Below, in pieces: positions 1-7,402 of a DNA stretch of 26,994 nucleotides. Position numbers and translations under genes: made by a program. Every line of letters starts with the position of its first letter. Positions within the stretch are counted from its first letter, which is position 1. The DNA lies in NCBI GenBank assembly GCA_900546835.1, contig UREH01000009.1, positions 1-26,994 on the forward strand, written 5' to 3'. Below the pieces are notes generated by a model. The model worked only from the letters and a program-made list of their open reading frames with translations. It did no database searches and was not told where the DNA came from. This DNA is from an uncultured Porphyromonadaceae bacterium (lineage in GTDB: Bacteria; Bacteroidota; Bacteroidia; Bacteroidales; Muribaculaceae).

Positions 1-438
1 TGCACGGGTTGCGGCCTTTGTGTGGCCCACTGCCCGGCCAAGGTGCTCCGGCCGTCGGCCGGACAGCTCGGCATCGCCAATATGCTCCATCCGGTGCTCG
101 ATCTTGACGCATCCTATTGCCGGTATAACTGCACGCGGTGTACCGATGTATGTCCCACCGGGGCTCTGACTCCGCTGTCGACCGAGGAAAAGCATATCTT
201 CGTAATCGGGAAAGCCCGCGTGGAGCCTGCAAACTGCATTGGGTGCGGCCTCTGCGTGCGCCGCTGTCCGCGCGAGGCCATTTCGATGAAGGCGCGCAAG
301 GCCGACCAGCCGGGCCCAAGCGTGCTGATCGCATCGGTCGACTCCGACGAATGTATCGGTTGCGGGGCCTGCCAGTATATCTGCCCGGCCACGCCGGTTA
401 AAGCCATCGGCGTGAGTGGCACGGATTTCAGACAATGA
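1..438 (+). CDS. Polyferredoxin (4Fe-4S binding protein), C-terminal part
   Basis: The reading frame is open from base 1, so the N-terminus lies outside the window. The visible 145 residues contain four cysteine clusters: CTGCGLCVAHCP at the very start, YCRYNCTRCTDVCP, CIGCGLCVRRCP and CIGCGACQYICP. Each has the CxxCxxCxxxCP spacing, or nearly so, of a [4Fe-4S] ferredoxin site, so the fragment probably carries four clusters and acts as an electron conduit. Four clusters resemble MauM/NapG-type or other polyferredoxin electron-transfer proteins, which may also have an N-terminal membrane part. That assignment is inference because the N-terminus is missing. The stop is TGA at 436-438. No terminator with a GC stem follows. 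The partner enzyme cannot be identified from this window. Confidence 0.85.
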   Translation, partial: CTGCGLCVAHCPAKVLRPSAGQLGIANMLHPVLDLDASYCRYNCTRCTDVCPTGALTPLSTEEKHIFVIGKARVEPANCIGCGLCVRRCPREAISMKARKADQPGPSVLIASVDSDECIGCGACQYICPATPVKAIGVSGTDFRQ

Positions 439-502
439 AGCCAGTTGAATTTTTTTTTCATCGAAAAGAAAAAAGTTTAAATGACGTCAATAACCTTCCT
501 TA

Positions 503-687
503 TAAGTAACTGGTCGAAATTATTTTGATATTTCCGGGAGGAAAATTTTCAGGAGATTTTTCTCGATGAAGAAGGAGTGTAGATGTCTACACGACTGATG
601 AAGAGAGGAAAAGATTCGAAAATTTTTCCGCGGAAATGTTGAAATAATCAGATCAGGAAAGCAAAAATAATTTTGAACAGTTACTTA
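503..687. repeat. 185-bp imperfect palindrome with 24-bp terminal inverted repeats (MITE-like)
   Basis: The left arm at 503-526 begins TAAGTAACTGGTCGAAATTA. The right arm at 664-687 is its reverse complement with two mismatches in 24. The interior continues as a weaker palindrome: ATTTCCG and GAAAATTTTC-like blocks recur on both sides. The centre is a perfect 7-bp stem, GTGTAGA (577-583) and TCTACAC (586-592), with a 2-nt gap. The right half has an extra stretch of about 20 nt. No target-site duplication is clear. It fills most of the gap before thyA and ends 17 nt before its start codon. The right arm contains TAATTTTG (668-675), a match to the Bacteroidetes -7 box pointing at thyA, but no TTTG lies at the right distance upstream. 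Confidence 0.7.
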
Positions 688-704
688 CCATAATATTCCT
701 TTCA

Positions 705-1499
705 GTGAAACAATACCTCGACCTGCTGCAGCACATCATGGAGCATGGTGTGCAGAAAACCGACCGCACCGGCACGGGCACGCGCAGCGTGTTCGGCTAT
801 CAGATGCGCTTCGACCTCGCCGACGGCTTCCCGCTGCTCACCACCAAGAAGCTGCATCTGAAATCCATCATCCACGAGCTGCTGTGGTTTCTGCGCGGCG
901 ACACCAATGTGCGCTACCTTCAGGAAAACGGCGTGCGCATATGGAACGAGTGGGCCGACCCTGACGGCGAGCTGGGCCACATCTACGGCTACCAGTGGCG
1001 GTCGTGGCCCGACTACGACGGCGGATTCATCGACCAGATTTCCGAGGCGGTGAAAGCCATAAAGGAGACCCCGGATTCGCGCCGCATCATAGTGAGCGCA
1101 TGGAACGTTGCCGACCTCAAGCGCATGAATCTCCCTCCATGCCATGCCTTTTTCCAGTTCTATGTGGCCGAGGGGCGCCTTTCGCTCCAGCTCTATCAGC
1201 GCAGCGCCGACTGCTTTCTGGGCGTTCCCTTCAATATCGCAAGCTACGCTCTGCTGCTGATGATGATGGCGCAGGTGTGCGGCCTCAAGCCCGGCGAGTT
1301 TATCCTCACTACAGGCGATACACATATATATAACAATCATTTCGACCAGGTGAGGGAGCAGCTGCAGCGCACGCCGCGCCGACTCCCCGTAATGAAACTC
1401 AACCCCGAGGTGAAAAGTATCTTTGATTTCACTTACGACGACTTCACTCTCGAGGGCTACGACCCGCTGCCTCACATCAAGGCGCAGGTGTCAGTCTGA
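705..1499 (+). CDS. thyA: Thymidylate synthase
   Basis: The product methylates dUMP to dTMP in the cytoplasm with methylene-tetrahydrofolate, releasing dihydrofolate. It has 264 residues, the same length as the E. coli enzyme, and aligns with it from the first residue. The catalytic cysteine is C146 in [11 protein letters not shown], followed by the nucleotide-binding QLYQRSAD and [14 protein letters not shown] segments. The folate and phosphate-side motif DRTGTGT is at residues 20-26. The start is GTG at 705, chosen because MKQYLDLL is the family's conserved N-terminus and no in-frame ATG lies near. folA follows after 18 nt, so the two very likely form one transcript: DHFR recycles the dihydrofolate made here. 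A palindromic repeat occupies the region immediately upstream. Confidence 0.97.
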   Translation: MKQYLDLLQHIMEHGVQKTDRTGTGTRSVFGYQMRFDLADGFPLLTTKKLHLKSIIHELLWFLRGDTNVRYLQENGVRIWNEWADPDGELGHIYGYQWRSWPDYDGGFIDQISEAVKAIKETPDSRRIIVSAWNVADLKRMNLPPCHAFFQFYVAEGRLSLQLYQRSADCFLGVPFNIASYALLLMMMAQVCGLKPGEFILTTGDTHIYNNHFDQVREQLQRTPRRLPVMKLNPEVKSIFDFTYDDFTLEGYDPLPHIKAQVSV

Positions 1500-1517
1500 T
1501 TCAAAACCACTTTACCG

Positions 1518-2027
1518 ATGATTTCGATTATAGCAGCCATAACAGCCGACCGCGCCGCCATCGGGCGCCGCGGCGACCTGCTTTTCCATATTTCCGCCGA
1601 CTTGCGCCATTTCAAACAGCTGACGTCGGGCCACACCGTGGTGATGGGTCGTAAAACCTTCGAATCGCTCCCCAAGGGGGCGCTCCCCGACCGACGTAAC
1701 ATAGTGGTGACGCGCAATGCAGCCTGGAGCGCTCCGGGTGTGGAGACCGCCACCTCGATAGAGGAAGCCATGGACCTTGCCTCGCAGACGGATTCGGCTT
1801 CCGAACCTGAAATATTCATAATCGGCGGCGGCCAGCTTTATGCCGCCGCACTTCCGCTGGCAGGGCGTATGGACCTCACTATCGTCGACGAGCCCACCCC
1901 CTCCGACGCCGATACCTTTTTCCCGGAAATCGCCCCTGACCAATGGCAGATTTCCGAGCTCGGCGAACCTCAGACCGACGAGCGTTCGGGCGTACGTTTC
2001 CGCTTTATCACCTTCGCCAGGAAATAA
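1518..2027 (+). CDS. folA: Dihydrofolate reductase
   Basis: The product reduces dihydrofolate to tetrahydrofolate with NADPH and closes the cycle opened by ThyA. It has 169 residues, normal for a bacterial DHFR. It starts MISIIAAITAD, matching the family N-terminus. D28 in ISADLRHF fits the catalytic acid. VVMGRKTFESL is the NADPH-binding segment and EIFIIGGGQLY is the conserved GG loop. The residue before the active-site helix is L or F where many enzymes have W, a common variation. The ATG lies 18 nt after the thyA stop. Just past the stop is a 16-bp A/T palindrome (2035-2050), which is too AT-rich to call as a terminator. Confidence 0.95.
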   Translation: MISIIAAITADRAAIGRRGDLLFHISADLRHFKQLTSGHTVVMGRKTFESLPKGALPDRRNIVVTRNAAWSAPGVETATSIEEAMDLASQTDSASEPEIFIIGGGQLYAAALPLAGRMDLTIVDEPTPSDADTFFPEIAPDQWQISELGEPQTDERSGVRFRFITFARK

Positions 2028-2076
2028 GAGTTTGCCAAAAAATTTTTTGGACAATCTCTAAAAATGGCCTCCGGCG

Positions 2077-2107
2077 TTGGGCGATGCTGCAAAAATCGCT
2101 AACTTTG
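2077..2107 (+). promoter_or_regulatory. Promoter of tRNA-Arg (Bacteroidetes type)
   Basis: TAACTTTG at 2100-2107 matches the TAnnTTTG -7 consensus. TTGG at 2077-2080 stands 19 nt upstream as a -33 element. Transcription would begin near 2114, giving a leader of about 20 nt before the tRNA. A small CTGCCG/CGGCAG hairpin (2117-2131) lies in that leader. Confidence 0.65.
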
Positions 2108-2136
2108 TAGCTGTGTCTGCCGCTTCGGCAGCCAAT

Positions 2137-2208
2137 GGCCCGGTAGTTCAACGGATAGAATAGAAGTTTCCTAAACTTTAGATAGCAGTTCGATTCTGCT
2201 CCGGGCTA
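2137..2208 (+). tRNA. tRNA-Arg, anticodon CCU (reads AGG)
   Basis: The cloverleaf folds fully. The acceptor GGCCCGG (2137-2143) pairs with CCGGGCT (2201-2207), with one G-U pair. The D-stem is GTTC/GAAT. The anticodon stem GAAGT/ACTTT encloses the loop TTCCTAA. The T-arm AGCAG-TTCGATT-CTGCT carries the invariant TTCGA. Loop positions 34-36 read CCT, giving arginine AGG. The discriminator is A2208. CCA is not encoded (ACA follows), so it would be added after transcription. Confidence 0.95.
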
Positions 2209-2266
2209 CAATACTGTTCAGATACTTCCGCCACGGTGCGGGAGTGGCATATTTACCCCTCGATCA

Positions 2267-4366
2267 ATGAAAGCTGCCCTATGGATGCGCACTGTGATAA
2301 TCGGAGCCATGGCTTCGGTGGTCGCGGCGTGTGCCTCGATAGGCAGGCCCGAGGGTGGCCCGCGCGACGAGACTCCCCCCGAGTTCGTGCGTTCAACCCC
2401 CGCGCCAGGCTCTACCGGGGTCGACCGCAACCGCATCGATATCTTCTTCAACGAGAACGTGAAGCTTGAGGATATTCAGAACAAGCTTGTGGTATCTCCG
2501 GCCCAGATGCAGCAGCCGGTGGCCCGCGCCAACGGCCGCAGGGTTACTCTCGAACTGCGCGACTCGCTGCGCGACAGCACTACCTACACCATTGATTTCT
2601 CCGACGCCGTGCGCGACCTCAACGAGGGAAATATCCTCGACGGATTCGCCATGGATTTTTCCACCGGCTCCACAATCGATACCCTCCGCATTTCCGGCAT
2701 GGTGTTTCAGGCCGAGAATCTCGAACCCGCCCAGGGTATGGTGGTCGGCGTCTACAGCAACCTCGCCGATTCTGCCATCCGCACCCTGCCGCTTGAACGC
2801 GTGGCCAAGACCAACCAGCTCGGGCAGTTTACCATACGCGGCCTCAAGCCCGGCACATATCAGATTTTCGCCATCGACGACCGCAACCGCGACTGGCACT
2901 GGGACCGCTCCGAAGCAGTGGCTTTTTCCAGCGTAACACTCTCGCCGGGCGTAGTGCCGGTCGAGGTGGCCGACACACTGCAAGGTTCGGAACATCAGGA
3001 CTCCATAGTATTCCGCACGGCCTACCACTATATGCCCGACGACGTGCTGCTCACGTGGTTCAACGAGAAGTTCCGTCCGCAGTATCTGCGCGACTACGAA
3101 CGCACTGACCGCCGGCGCGTCACCTTTAAGTTCGGTTCCCCTTCCGATACTTTGCCGGAAATAACCGTGCTCAATGGGCCGGCCGCTAACCGTCGCCTCT
3201 CCGACATCTCCGTGCTTGAGGCCCGCGAGGGGCTCGACTCGCTCGTCTATTGGATTTCCGACACCGCCGTGGTGGCGCAGGATTCGCTTCTCGTTGCCGC
3301 ACGCTATCAGAAGACCGACACGCTCGACCGCCTGGTATGGACTTCCGACACTCTGAAACTCTTTGTGCGCGGCACTACCCGCCAGCAGGAGAAGGACGCC
3401 GCCAAGGCGTGGGAAGAGCAGCTCAAAAAGCGCGAGAAAGATCAAAAGGAATTTCCCGACAGCGTGTTCCCGCCACTCGTTCCGAAGGTCGAGAAGGTGG
3501 AGTTCAAACTGAAGTCGGGTGGCTCGCAACATCTGCATAAGCCGGCTCAGTTCGAGGTAAACATCCCTATCGGCGCTATAGACTCTACCATGTGGCGGCT
3601 CGAGATGGCGGTTGATACGCTCTGGAACCCGGTGGAAGCTACGCTGGCAGTCGACAGTGCCAGCATACGTCTGTACAACCTCTCGGCCAAATGGGTGGAA
3701 GGTGCCAAATACCGCTTTGTGGCCGATTCCGCAGCTATTTCCGATATTTACGGCCATGTAAATCCTCCGGTGAAGTCCGAATTTACCGCTAAACTCGGCG
3801 AGGACTACGGAAACATATTCTTCGACATTACCGACATAGCGCAGATTCCCGACTCGGCGCAACTTGTGGTGGAACTGCTCGACAATTCCGACAAACCTGT
3901 GGCGTCGACCATCGTAAGGGATGGCAGAGCCACTTTCAATTTCGTTGATCCGGCCACATACTATGCCCGGGCCTACATCGACCTGAACCGCAACGGCGAG
4001 TGGGATACCGGCGAACTGGCCTCGCATCGGCAGCCGGAGGATGTGTTCTACTTCTCCAAGAAAATCCAGCTGCGCAAGAACTGGGACATCGACCAGGATT
4101 GGGCTCTCTTCGAACTTCCCGTCGACGCCCAGAAGCCCGACGACGTGAAGCGCAATAAGCCCAAGAACCGCGACCGCAACCGCGACTCGGAATCCGACGA
4201 CTACGACGAAGACGAGTACTACGACGAAAGCGGCTTCGGCAATACCGGGTTCGACGTGGAGAACTCCTGGGGCAACGGCGCGCAGTATAACAACGCTCGC
4301 CGCAACTCCAACCGGCGGCCGCGTCCGGGAATGCGCGGCGCCGGCTCCGACCAGCTTGCCCGCTGA
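2267..4366 (+). CDS. Ig-like domain-containing lipoprotein
   Basis: This 699-residue predicted lipoprotein has a basic N-terminus, a hydrophobic stretch and the lipobox VVAAC with C22. A Big_5-type Ig-like domain follows (about residues 38-130: PPEFVRSTPAPGSTGV, then IDIFFNENVKL and TTYTIDFSDAVRDLNEGN). This architecture is widespread in Bacteroidetes, is usually annotated only by the domain, and has no assigned function. A carboxypeptidase-regulatory-like segment (about 140-210, GQFTIRGLKPGTYQIFAIDD) and a second such repeat near 540-590 suggest a chain of beta-sandwich domains. The last 70 residues are low complexity: basic, then an acidic tract (DSESDDYDEDEYYDE), then N/R-rich. An alternative start at M7 (2285) would give a more typical signal peptide. 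It probably sits on the periplasmic or outer membrane surface. Confidence 0.85.
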   Translation: MKAALWMRTVIIGAMASVVAACASIGRPEGGPRDETPPEFVRSTPAPGSTGVDRNRIDIFFNENVKLEDIQNKLVVSPAQMQQPVARANGRRVTLELRDSLRDSTTYTIDFSDAVRDLNEGNILDGFAMDFSTGSTIDTLRISGMVFQAENLEPAQGMVVGVYSNLADSAIRTLPLERVAKTNQLGQFTIRGLKPGTYQIFAIDDRNRDWHWDRSEAVAFSSVTLSPGVVPVEVADTLQGSEHQDSIVFRTAYHYMPDDVLLTWFNEKFRPQYLRDYERTDRRRVTFKFGSPSDTLPEITVLNGPAANRRLSDISVLEAREGLDSLVYWISDTAVVAQDSLLVAARYQKTDTLDRLVWTSDTLKLFVRGTTRQQEKDAAKAWEEQLKKREKDQKEFPDSVFPPLVPKVEKVEFKLKSGGSQHLHKPAQFEVNIPIGAIDSTMWRLEMAVDTLWNPVEATLAVDSASIRLYNLSAKWVEGAKYRFVADSAAISDIYGHVNPPVKSEFTAKLGEDYGNIFFDITDIAQIPDSAQLVVELLDNSDKPVASTIVRDGRATFNFVDPATYYARAYIDLNRNGEWDTGELASHRQPEDVFYFSKKIQLRKNWDIDQDWALFELPVDAQKPDDVKRNKPKNRDRNRDSESDDYDEDEYYDESGFGNTGFDVENSWGNGAQYNNARRNSNRRPRPGMRGAGSDQLAR

Positions 4367-4403
4367 CCGGCTTCCATAATCTTATACGGAAATTCCACTG
4401 CAA

Positions 4404-5240
4404 GTGCTACATAAAGACCTCATCGATCAGCCCTCCATATGGCAGCTTGTGCTCGAGATTTCGGCGCAGGCCATAGAGGTCGTGGCCTTTTCTCCGTATG
4501 AGAACCATTCGCTGATTCATGAAAGTATTCCCCTTGCTCCCGATGCCGAAAGCCATCTCCGCGCAGTGGAGGATGCCGTCTACGATAATCCGTTGCTTCT
4601 TGCGGATTTCGCCAAGGTGACGGTGCTCTTCGATACCCAGCGCTTCCTCCCGCTGCCGTCATGCCTCGGTAAGGCGGCAACGAAGCTCCTCCGGAAGGCA
4701 TTTCCACCACAGCCGGATATACCCGCATCGGTTATAGCCGTCGGGATGCCTTCACTCGGGATGACGTTTGCCATGGAACTGCCCGACGACATGCTCGGGT
4801 TCCTTCGGCGTACGTTTCATCGCGCAGTGATTATTCATCCGCTTGTACCCCAGGCCGTATGGCTTCGCTCGAAATATCCCGCGCGCCATCGCGGCAAGAC
4901 GCTCGTCAATCTGCGGCCCGACCGGATGGACGTGGTGATTCTTGGCGACGAAGAGCCATTGATCCTGAATACTTTCCGCGTGTCCGATCCGATGGATTCG
5001 CTCTATTATATACTTGCCGGACGGCAGGTGAACGGCCTCGAACCGACCGACGAGATATTCATTGCCGGCAATCGCCGGCTCCGCAACGAAGTGGGGGCGC
5101 TTCTGCGCCGATATGTGAGTTTCGTAATGCCGGCGATTTTTCCGTCGGTAATGTTCCGGGCTGGCAAGGCGTCGCTCGGCGCGCCGTTCGAGATGATTCT
5201 CGCTCCGGTAGTGGCGGATCTGATTGAACCGGAGGAATGA
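4404..5240 (+). CDS. DUF3822 family protein
   Basis: This 278-residue protein of unknown function matches the Bacteroidetes family DUF3822, recognised by the N-terminal pattern (IWQLVLEISAQAIEVVAF), the length and the position immediately upstream of rsmD. It has no signal peptide or membrane segment, so it is probably cytoplasmic. The sequence alternates beta strands and acidic turns (TLVNLRPDRMDVVILGDEEPLILNTF), reminiscent of an actin-like ATPase fold; that is inference only. The start is GTG at 4404, 37 nt after the preceding stop. rsmD follows after 42 nt. The conserved pairing hints at a role linked to ribosome maturation, with no direct evidence here. Confidence 0.75.
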   Translation: MLHKDLIDQPSIWQLVLEISAQAIEVVAFSPYENHSLIHESIPLAPDAESHLRAVEDAVYDNPLLLADFAKVTVLFDTQRFLPLPSCLGKAATKLLRKAFPPQPDIPASVIAVGMPSLGMTFAMELPDDMLGFLRRTFHRAVIIHPLVPQAVWLRSKYPARHRGKTLVNLRPDRMDVVILGDEEPLILNTFRVSDPMDSLYYILAGRQVNGLEPTDEIFIAGNRRLRNEVGALLRRYVSFVMPAIFPSVMFRAGKASLGAPFEMILAPVVADLIEPEE

Positions 5241-5282
5241 ACGGACACGTATGTTCGATATTTAAGACCTAAAGGAAACACC

Positions 5283-5873
5283 ATGCGTATAATCCGAGGA
5301 AAATTCGGGCGTCGCCGTTTCGACGTGCCCACCAACATAACCGCACGGCCAACCACCGATTTTGCACGCGAAAACATATTCAATGTGCTTGAGAATCTGG
5401 TGGATTTCGAAGGTGATGCCCCCTCGGCGCTCGACCTCTTTGCCGGCACAGGCGCCGTATCGTTCGAGTTTCTGTCGCGCGGGTGCTCGCGGGTCAAGTC
5501 GGTTGAGAAAGCCGCCACACAGTCCGGCTTCATCCGCAAGGTGGCGGCGCAACTCGGTGTGGAGAATGAGCATACGCTCGTGCGGGGCGATGCCCTGAAG
5601 TTCATAGAGTCGGCCGGAGCTCCCTACGATATAGTTTTCGCCGATCCCCCCTACGATATGCCGGGATTCGCTGAAATTCCGGCTAAAGTAATTGGCTCTA
5701 AGCTGCTTGCACCTGGCTCGATTTTTATTATCGAGCACTCCAAGGTCCACGATTTCTCACAACTGCCTCATTTTTATGAGCATCGGGCCTATGGATCGGT
5801 GAATTTCTCCATTTTCCGTATTTCCGACGAAGAATCCGCCACTGAAACAGTATCCTACGAAGATTTGGAATGA
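5283..5873 (+). CDS. rsmD: 16S rRNA (guanine-966-N2) methyltransferase RsmD
   Basis: This SAM-dependent enzyme methylates G966 of 16S rRNA in the small subunit. It has 196 residues, usual for the family. It opens with MRIIRGKFGRRRFDVP and RPTTDFARENIFNVL, both hallmarks of RsmD. The SAM-binding motif I is DLFAGTGAVSFE (51-62). The catalytic motif IV is DPPY (121-124), which is specific for N-methylation of a base amino group. The stop codon overlaps the start of the next gene by four bases (ATGA), showing translational coupling. Confidence 0.95.
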   Translation: MRIIRGKFGRRRFDVPTNITARPTTDFARENIFNVLENLVDFEGDAPSALDLFAGTGAVSFEFLSRGCSRVKSVEKAATQSGFIRKVAAQLGVENEHTLVRGDALKFIESAGAPYDIVFADPPYDMPGFAEIPAKVIGSKLLAPGSIFIIEHSKVHDFSQLPHFYEHRAYGSVNFSIFRISDEESATETVSYEDLE

Positions 5874-6718
5874 ACTGCTCCTCGATGATTGAAGCCCTGG
5901 GGAGCGGTCGTCCTCTGCTGCTCGACGGGGGCATGGGAACAACCATGTGCGAGCAATCGCTGACCGCCTCCGAGGCCCACGAAGCCTTCCTTGCGGCCGG
6001 AGCCGAAATAATTACCGCTGATACTGTCGCTATTGCCTCTGCCTTGACCGGCGAGAAGACCCGGCAGATGCTTGCGGAGATACGAGGACGGGTGCAGGCT
6101 GCCCTCGATGCCAGAAGCCGTTATTTGACGAACCATCCGGGGCGCCCTATCTGGGTGGCTGGCAGCATCGGGCCGCTTCCGGCTGGATTTGAGAGTCGTC
6201 TTCCCGATGCGCTGTCGATTTACAGGCGTATGGCAGACGCGCTGGCCTCGGCCGGCGCCGACATTATCCTGATTGAGACTGCTACAAATCCGGAAGTAGC
6301 GCGTATGGCTCTGCGTGCTGCCCGCGAAGTGGCCCCCGGTCTGGCCGCCATTCTTTCCGCATGGCTCCCGGCTGAATCTTTGTCCTATTCTCTGGCGCCG
6401 ACTTGTGCAGGTTCCTCCGGCTTCTCTCCGGCACTCTATGGTGCGGTTGCCCGCGAGGAGGGGGCCGTTGCCGCCGGTCTGAACTGCGTTCCTCCCGATG
6501 CTGCAATGCTTGAGGCCCTTACGCTCGTGCAGGCTCAGAGCGGTCTCCCCGGGGTGTTTTACCCCTCGATTCCCGCCGGTTTCTCTCCGGAGACGTTCTC
6601 GGAATTTATCTCATACGCATTCAATCGGCTACCGTCCCCTCCCGCCATTCTCGGTGGCTGCTGTGGCGCCTCTCCGGTCTACATTTCCGCCTTGCATGCT
6701 TTGCCATTTCTTTTATAA
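5870..6718 (+). CDS. Homocysteine S-methyltransferase family protein
   Basis: The 282 residues form a predicted zinc-dependent TIM-barrel methyltransferase like MmuM or the homocysteine domain of MetH, which move a methyl group to homocysteine to make methionine. LLLDGGMGT (17-25) is the N-terminal family motif. The zinc cysteines are C206 in GLNC and C264-C265 in GGCCG, all present. The family's usual TNTF/TNTY-type segment after AGAEII is replaced by TADTV, and the protein is somewhat short (about 300 or more is usual). The substrate may therefore differ, or this may be a divergent MmuM. It starts inside the rsmD stop (ATGA overlap), so it is co-translated. A degenerate 9-bp repeat begins at its last base. 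Confidence 0.8.
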   Translation: MNCSSMIEALGSGRPLLLDGGMGTTMCEQSLTASEAHEAFLAAGAEIITADTVAIASALTGEKTRQMLAEIRGRVQAALDARSRYLTNHPGRPIWVAGSIGPLPAGFESRLPDALSIYRRMADALASAGADIILIETATNPEVARMALRAAREVAPGLAAILSAWLPAESLSYSLAPTCAGSSGFSPALYGAVAREEGAVAAGLNCVPPDAAMLEALTLVQAQSGLPGVFYPSIPAGFSPETFSEFISYAFNRLPSPPAILGGCCGASPVYISALHALPFLL

Positions 6719-6834
6719 AGGAATCCAGACGCTTCAAGGAAGTTAAGGACTCTAAGTACTCGAAGGGATCTAATGACATTAAGGATTCTATGGTCGTTAA
6801 GATCACCAGGCCCCTGGAAAGACCTAAGGAAGGC
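6718..6834. repeat. Degenerate 9-bp tandem array (AAGGANTCT-like, about 13 units)
   Basis: From 6718 the sequence divides into nonamers without slippage: AAGGAATCC, AGACGCTTC, AAGGAAGTT, AAGGACTCT, AAGTACTCG, AAGGGATCT, AATGACATT, AAGGATTCT, ATGGTCGTT, AAGATCACC, AGGCCCCTG, GAAAGACCT, AAGGAAGGC. AAG or AA opens most units. The array begins exactly at the stop codon of the preceding gene and ends about 30 nt before the next promoter. No protein-coding role is apparent. The minus-strand reading is leucine/serine-rich only because of the period. Confidence 0.65.
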
Positions 6835-6861
6835 GATATACATGATACTTTTAAATTGGGG

Positions 6862-6893
6862 TTTCGATTATCGGTGAATATTTACTATCTTTG
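6862..6893 (+). promoter_or_regulatory. Promoter for the lipoprotein gene at 6922
   Basis: TATCTTTG at 6886-6893 matches the TAnnTTTG -7 element. TTTC at 6862-6865, 20 nt upstream, is a near match to TTTG at -33. The start codon is 28 nt downstream of the -7 box, consistent with a short leader. Confidence 0.6.
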
Positions 6894-6921
6894 CACATAT
6901 GTGTGAGCTTTTTTCTGAAAT

Positions 6922-7353
6922 ATGATTGGCAACAGATTCATAACAGCAAAGATATATTCCATAGCCATCTCAACAGCAATCGTTTGCATGGCTGCAATCC
7001 TGACTTCCTGTGGCGGCATGTCGAAGCAGGAGAAGGCGATGGTGGGAAAATATTATATCCCGGCTATTTCCGATACGCGTCCGCTTATCGAGCTCAACGC
7101 CGACAACCGCTCGGTAATCCGCGCGATTCGGCCCGGTGAGATTTCTTTCTTCGTGGAGGGCGAGTGGCATGTGGAGGGCGATTCCCTGATTTTTCATAAC
7201 GATGCCTCCTCAATCACCATTGAGGAAGGGGATCCCGGACTTGTGGGCAATGTGGCCCCCAGGGTGGCTTATCCAATATTGAATTTCGACGAGACTACCC
7301 TGCGCATAGAGCGCCAGGGTGCTATCTACGATTATCACCGCAGACTTGAATAA
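6922..7353 (+). CDS. Small predicted lipoprotein, lipocalin-like
   Basis: This 143-residue exported lipoprotein has a basic start, a hydrophobic stretch (IYSIAISTAIVCMAAIL) and the lipobox LTSC with C30. The mature part is short and beta-rich (GKYYIPAISDT, GEISFFVEGEWHVEGDSLIFHND, TTLRIERQGAIYDYHRRL), like small lipocalin-type or META-like lipoproteins of Bacteroidales. I do not recognise a named family and no function can be given. It has its own promoter just upstream. A second small lipoprotein gene starts 49 nt after its stop. Confidence 0.75.
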   Translation: MIGNRFITAKIYSIAISTAIVCMAAILTSCGGMSKQEKAMVGKYYIPAISDTRPLIELNADNRSVIRAIRPGEISFFVEGEWHVEGDSLIFHNDASSITIEEGDPGLVGNVAPRVAYPILNFDETTLRIERQGAIYDYHRRLE

Positions 7354-7402
7354 CATTGGCTCAATAGCTGTATTGACGCCGAGACACACTGAAATCTACT
7401 CT

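Noticed and set aside
702..1475. A 257-codon minus-strand frame
   Set aside because: It is antisense to thyA, which is unambiguous on the plus strand.
2035..2050. CCAAAAAATTTTTTGG palindrome after folA
   Set aside because: Perfect 16-bp symmetry, but only two G-C pairs per arm and no loop. Too weak for a terminator, and AT palindromes are common by chance here.
2393..4027. A 544-codon minus-strand frame
   Set aside because: It is the shadow of the Ig-like lipoprotein gene; the translation has no domain character and is rich in H, V and G, as expected from reverse reading.
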